Positions 4,771 through 6,524 of a stretch of DNA of 6,524 bases are shown here, piece by piece (positions within the stretch are counted from its first letter, which is position 1; each line of letters starts with the position of its first letter). The notes beneath the pieces were generated by a model. The model was not told where the DNA came from, searched no databases, and was given only the letters and a program-made list of their open reading frames with translations. The DNA is from Sediminibacterium ginsengisoli (lineage in GTDB: Bacteria; Bacteroidota; Bacteroidia; Chitinophagales; Chitinophagaceae), in contig CAMAQW010000094.1 of assembly GCA_945860335.1 (NCBI GenBank), positions 1 through 6,524 of the forward strand, given 5' to 3'. The translations under genes were made by a program, and so were the position numbers.

Positions 4771-6524
4771 ATGAAAATTGCACAAAAAATAGCCTTTTTT
4801 CTACTTGTATTTTGCCCTCTTTTTGTTCTGGGGCAAACCACTGGAAAATTAAGTGGCACTATTTTCAATAAAAAAACACAGCAAAGAGTACTTGGCTTAA
4901 CGGTTCAGGTAATTCCTGGAAATGTAAAAACTGTTTCTGATACCCTTGGAAATTTCAGGTTCACGCAACTAAAGCCTGGGCCCTACGCTTTGGAAATTTC
5001 GGGGCTTGGTTATAAAACAAAACAGCTTAACAATATACCCGTTACTACTGGTAATGAAAATAATATTCAAATAGAAATAGAGGAACTAGTTAATCAATTA
5101 TCAAATGTTATTGTAACGAGTCGAAAAAGTTCTGCGAAAGCGGCAACACTGGAAAGTCCATTAAGTATTCAGCGTTTAACTACCGAAGATATTAAAAACA
5201 ACCCCGGTGGTTTTTTTGATATTAGTAAGGTTATACAATCACTCCCTGGCGTTGGAGGTGGTGCTGCAGGTGGAACATTTAGAAATGATATTATTATTAG
5301 AGGCGGAGCACCAAGTGAAAACGTTTTTTATTTAGACGGCATTGAAATTCCAATTATTAATCACTTTGGTACACAAGGAAGTGGTGGTGGCCCTGCTGGA
5401 ATTTTAAATGTTCTCTTGATTGAGGATGTAAAGCTCAGTACTTCTGCATTTGATGCGAAATACGACAATGCACTTAGTAGTGTATTTCAATTCAAGCAAA
5501 AAAATGGTAACCCAAATAAATTTCAGGGTAATGTGCGTTTGAGTCTTACAGAAAGCGCCTTAACACTCGATGGACCGCTATCAAAAAAAACAACTTTTAT
5601 TGCTTCTGCTCGTAAGAGTAGTTTAGGCATACTTGCTGGGCTACTTAATTGGTCATTTTTACCTAACTATTCCGATTTTCAGTTTAAAACCACCACGCGA
5701 ATCAACGATAAAACAACCTTAACATTCCTTGGTGTGGCGGCTATTGACAGGTTTAAATTTATCACCCCCGATAGTTTAACTGCCGAAAATCAATACATAT
5801 TAGGTAATAGCCCCACCATTGATCAAAATAGTTACACGGTTGGTGCTACCCTTAAAAAAATTATTCCAAATGGATATTGGAATTTAAGTATCAGTAGAAA
5901 TTTTTTAGACAATCAGGCTAATAAATTTGAAGACAATAAAAACCCTAACGAGCAACAGCGTACGCTAAAAATAAATAGTATTGAAGCGGAAAATAAAATT
6001 AGATGGGATGTTACAAAAAACTACGACAATATTACATTAAGCTATGGCTTAACAGGGCAATTGGTAAGATTCGATAATGATTTTTTTCAGGTTTTAAACA
6101 AGTCTACTAATCCACTCATTTATCCTTCATTGATTATTAAAAGCAAAACCAATACAAACTTTATTCGGTACGGCGGATTTGCTCAAATTGGTACACGTGT
6201 GCTAAATGATAAACTATCGCTCAGTGGTGGACTTCGTATGGATGCAAATAGTTTAAGCAATAGTGAATCCAATCCGTTACAACAATTGAGTCCAAGACTT
6301 AGTGCAAGCTTGGCTATATCCGATGTGCTTCGATTCAATGCGAGTTATGGTATTTATTATAGATTACCAACCTATACGCAATTAAATTTTAGCAATAGTA
6401 CCACGGGTGAAAAAACCAATCCAGGTCATTATATTAGGTCTACGCATTATGTGGCAGGATTGGAATATTTGCCAAAAAATACAACAAGAATTACAGTTGA
6501 GGGTTTCTATAAAGCCTACAATAA
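4771..6524 (+). CDS. TonB-dependent outer-membrane receptor, 3'-truncated
   Basis: The frame runs from the ATG at 4771 to the window edge without a stop, giving 584 residues and two bases of the next codon. A signal peptide covers about residues 1-22 (core AFFLLVFCPLFVLG). A carboxypeptidase-regulatory-like beta-sandwich follows at about 26-105, with the typical SDTLGNFRF and LKPGPYALEI strands. After a VIVTSRK segment (113-119) comes the plug, about 120-245, with SLPGV (157-161) and RGGAPSENVFYLDG (177-190), then the start of the barrel from about 250 (RLSLTESALTLDGPL). Such receptors import large or scarce substrates across the outer membrane with energy from TonB-ExbBD. It is not a clear SusC: no SusD partner or SusC signature is seen. 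The substrate cannot be told. Related proteins usually run to about 750-900 residues, so roughly a quarter or more of the barrel is missing. The start is chosen for the signal peptide and the absence of a better upstream start. Confidence 0.92.
   Translation, partial: MKIAQKIAFFLLVFCPLFVLGQTTGKLSGTIFNKKTQQRVLGLTVQVIPGNVKTVSDTLGNFRFTQLKPGPYALEISGLGYKTKQLNNIPVTTGNENNIQIEIEELVNQLSNVIVTSRKSSAKAATLESPLSIQRLTTEDIKNNPGGFFDISKVIQSLPGVGGGAAGGTFRNDIIIRGGAPSENVFYLDGIEIPIINHFGTQGSGGGPAGILNVLLIEDVKLSTSAFDAKYDNALSSVFQFKQKNGNPNKFQGNVRLSLTESALTLDGPLSKKTTFIASARKSSLGILAGLLNWSFLPNYSDFQFKTTTRINDKTTLTFLGVAAIDRFKFITPDSLTAENQYILGNSPTIDQNSYTVGATLKKIIPNGYWNLSISRNFLDNQANKFEDNKNPNEQQRTLKINSIEAENKIRWDVTKNYDNITLSYGLTGQLVRFDNDFFQVLNKSTNPLIYPSLIIKSKTNTNFIRYGGFAQIGTRVLNDKLSLSGGLRMDANSLSNSESNPLQQLSPRLSASLAISDVLRFNASYGIYYRLPTYTQLNFSNSTTGEKTNPGHYIRSTHYVAGLEYLPKNTTRITVEGFYKAYN

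Noticed and set aside
4771..6524. SusC-type receptor of a polysaccharide utilisation locus
   Set aside because: No SusD-like gene or glycoside hydrolase is visible and the plug sequence fits the general TonB-dependent receptor type better. The region beyond the right edge could change this.

Overview
The window looks like a piece of a Bacteroidota chromosome, possibly Chitinophagaceae or a relative. The evidence is a low-GC, A/T-rich sequence, starts with no Shine-Dalgarno motif, a fused HisB of the Bacteroidota type, and a TonB-dependent receptor with an N-terminal carboxypeptidase-regulatory-like domain. The lineage is inferred from gene content; no marker RNA is present. Six protein-coding genes fill almost all of the sequence. 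No RNA gene, mobile element, CRISPR array or integration site was seen, and no intergenic gap exceeds 160 bases.

Left block, plus strand (1-2425): the 3' part of a PQQ-dependent sorbosone/pyranose dehydrogenase-family gene, cut by the window edge, then a small secreted single-haem cytochrome c, then a bifunctional hisB. The gaps are only 6 and 16 bases, so the three are probably co-transcribed. The dehydrogenase and cytochrome make a sensible periplasmic electron-transfer pair. hisB is a cytoplasmic histidine-biosynthesis gene with no other his gene in view.

Middle block, minus strand (4614 down to 2436): a secreted M23 metallopeptidase whose catalytic domain lies between two very lysine-rich tails, followed 73 bases later by a Gfo/Idh/MocA oxidoreductase with GnnA-like sequence features. 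The oxidoreductase converges on hisB with only 10 bases between the stop codons and no clear terminator.

Right block, plus strand (4771 to the end): a TonB-dependent outer-membrane receptor, divergent from the M23 gene across a 156-base spacer and cut by the right edge after 584 codons.

Most of this is ordinary housekeeping and envelope content. I do not see a convincing new multi-gene system. The points most worth checking are the twin polybasic tails of the peptidase, the absent zinc ligands and isolated position of HisB, and the possible UDP-GlcNAc 3-dehydrogenase role of the oxidoreductase.
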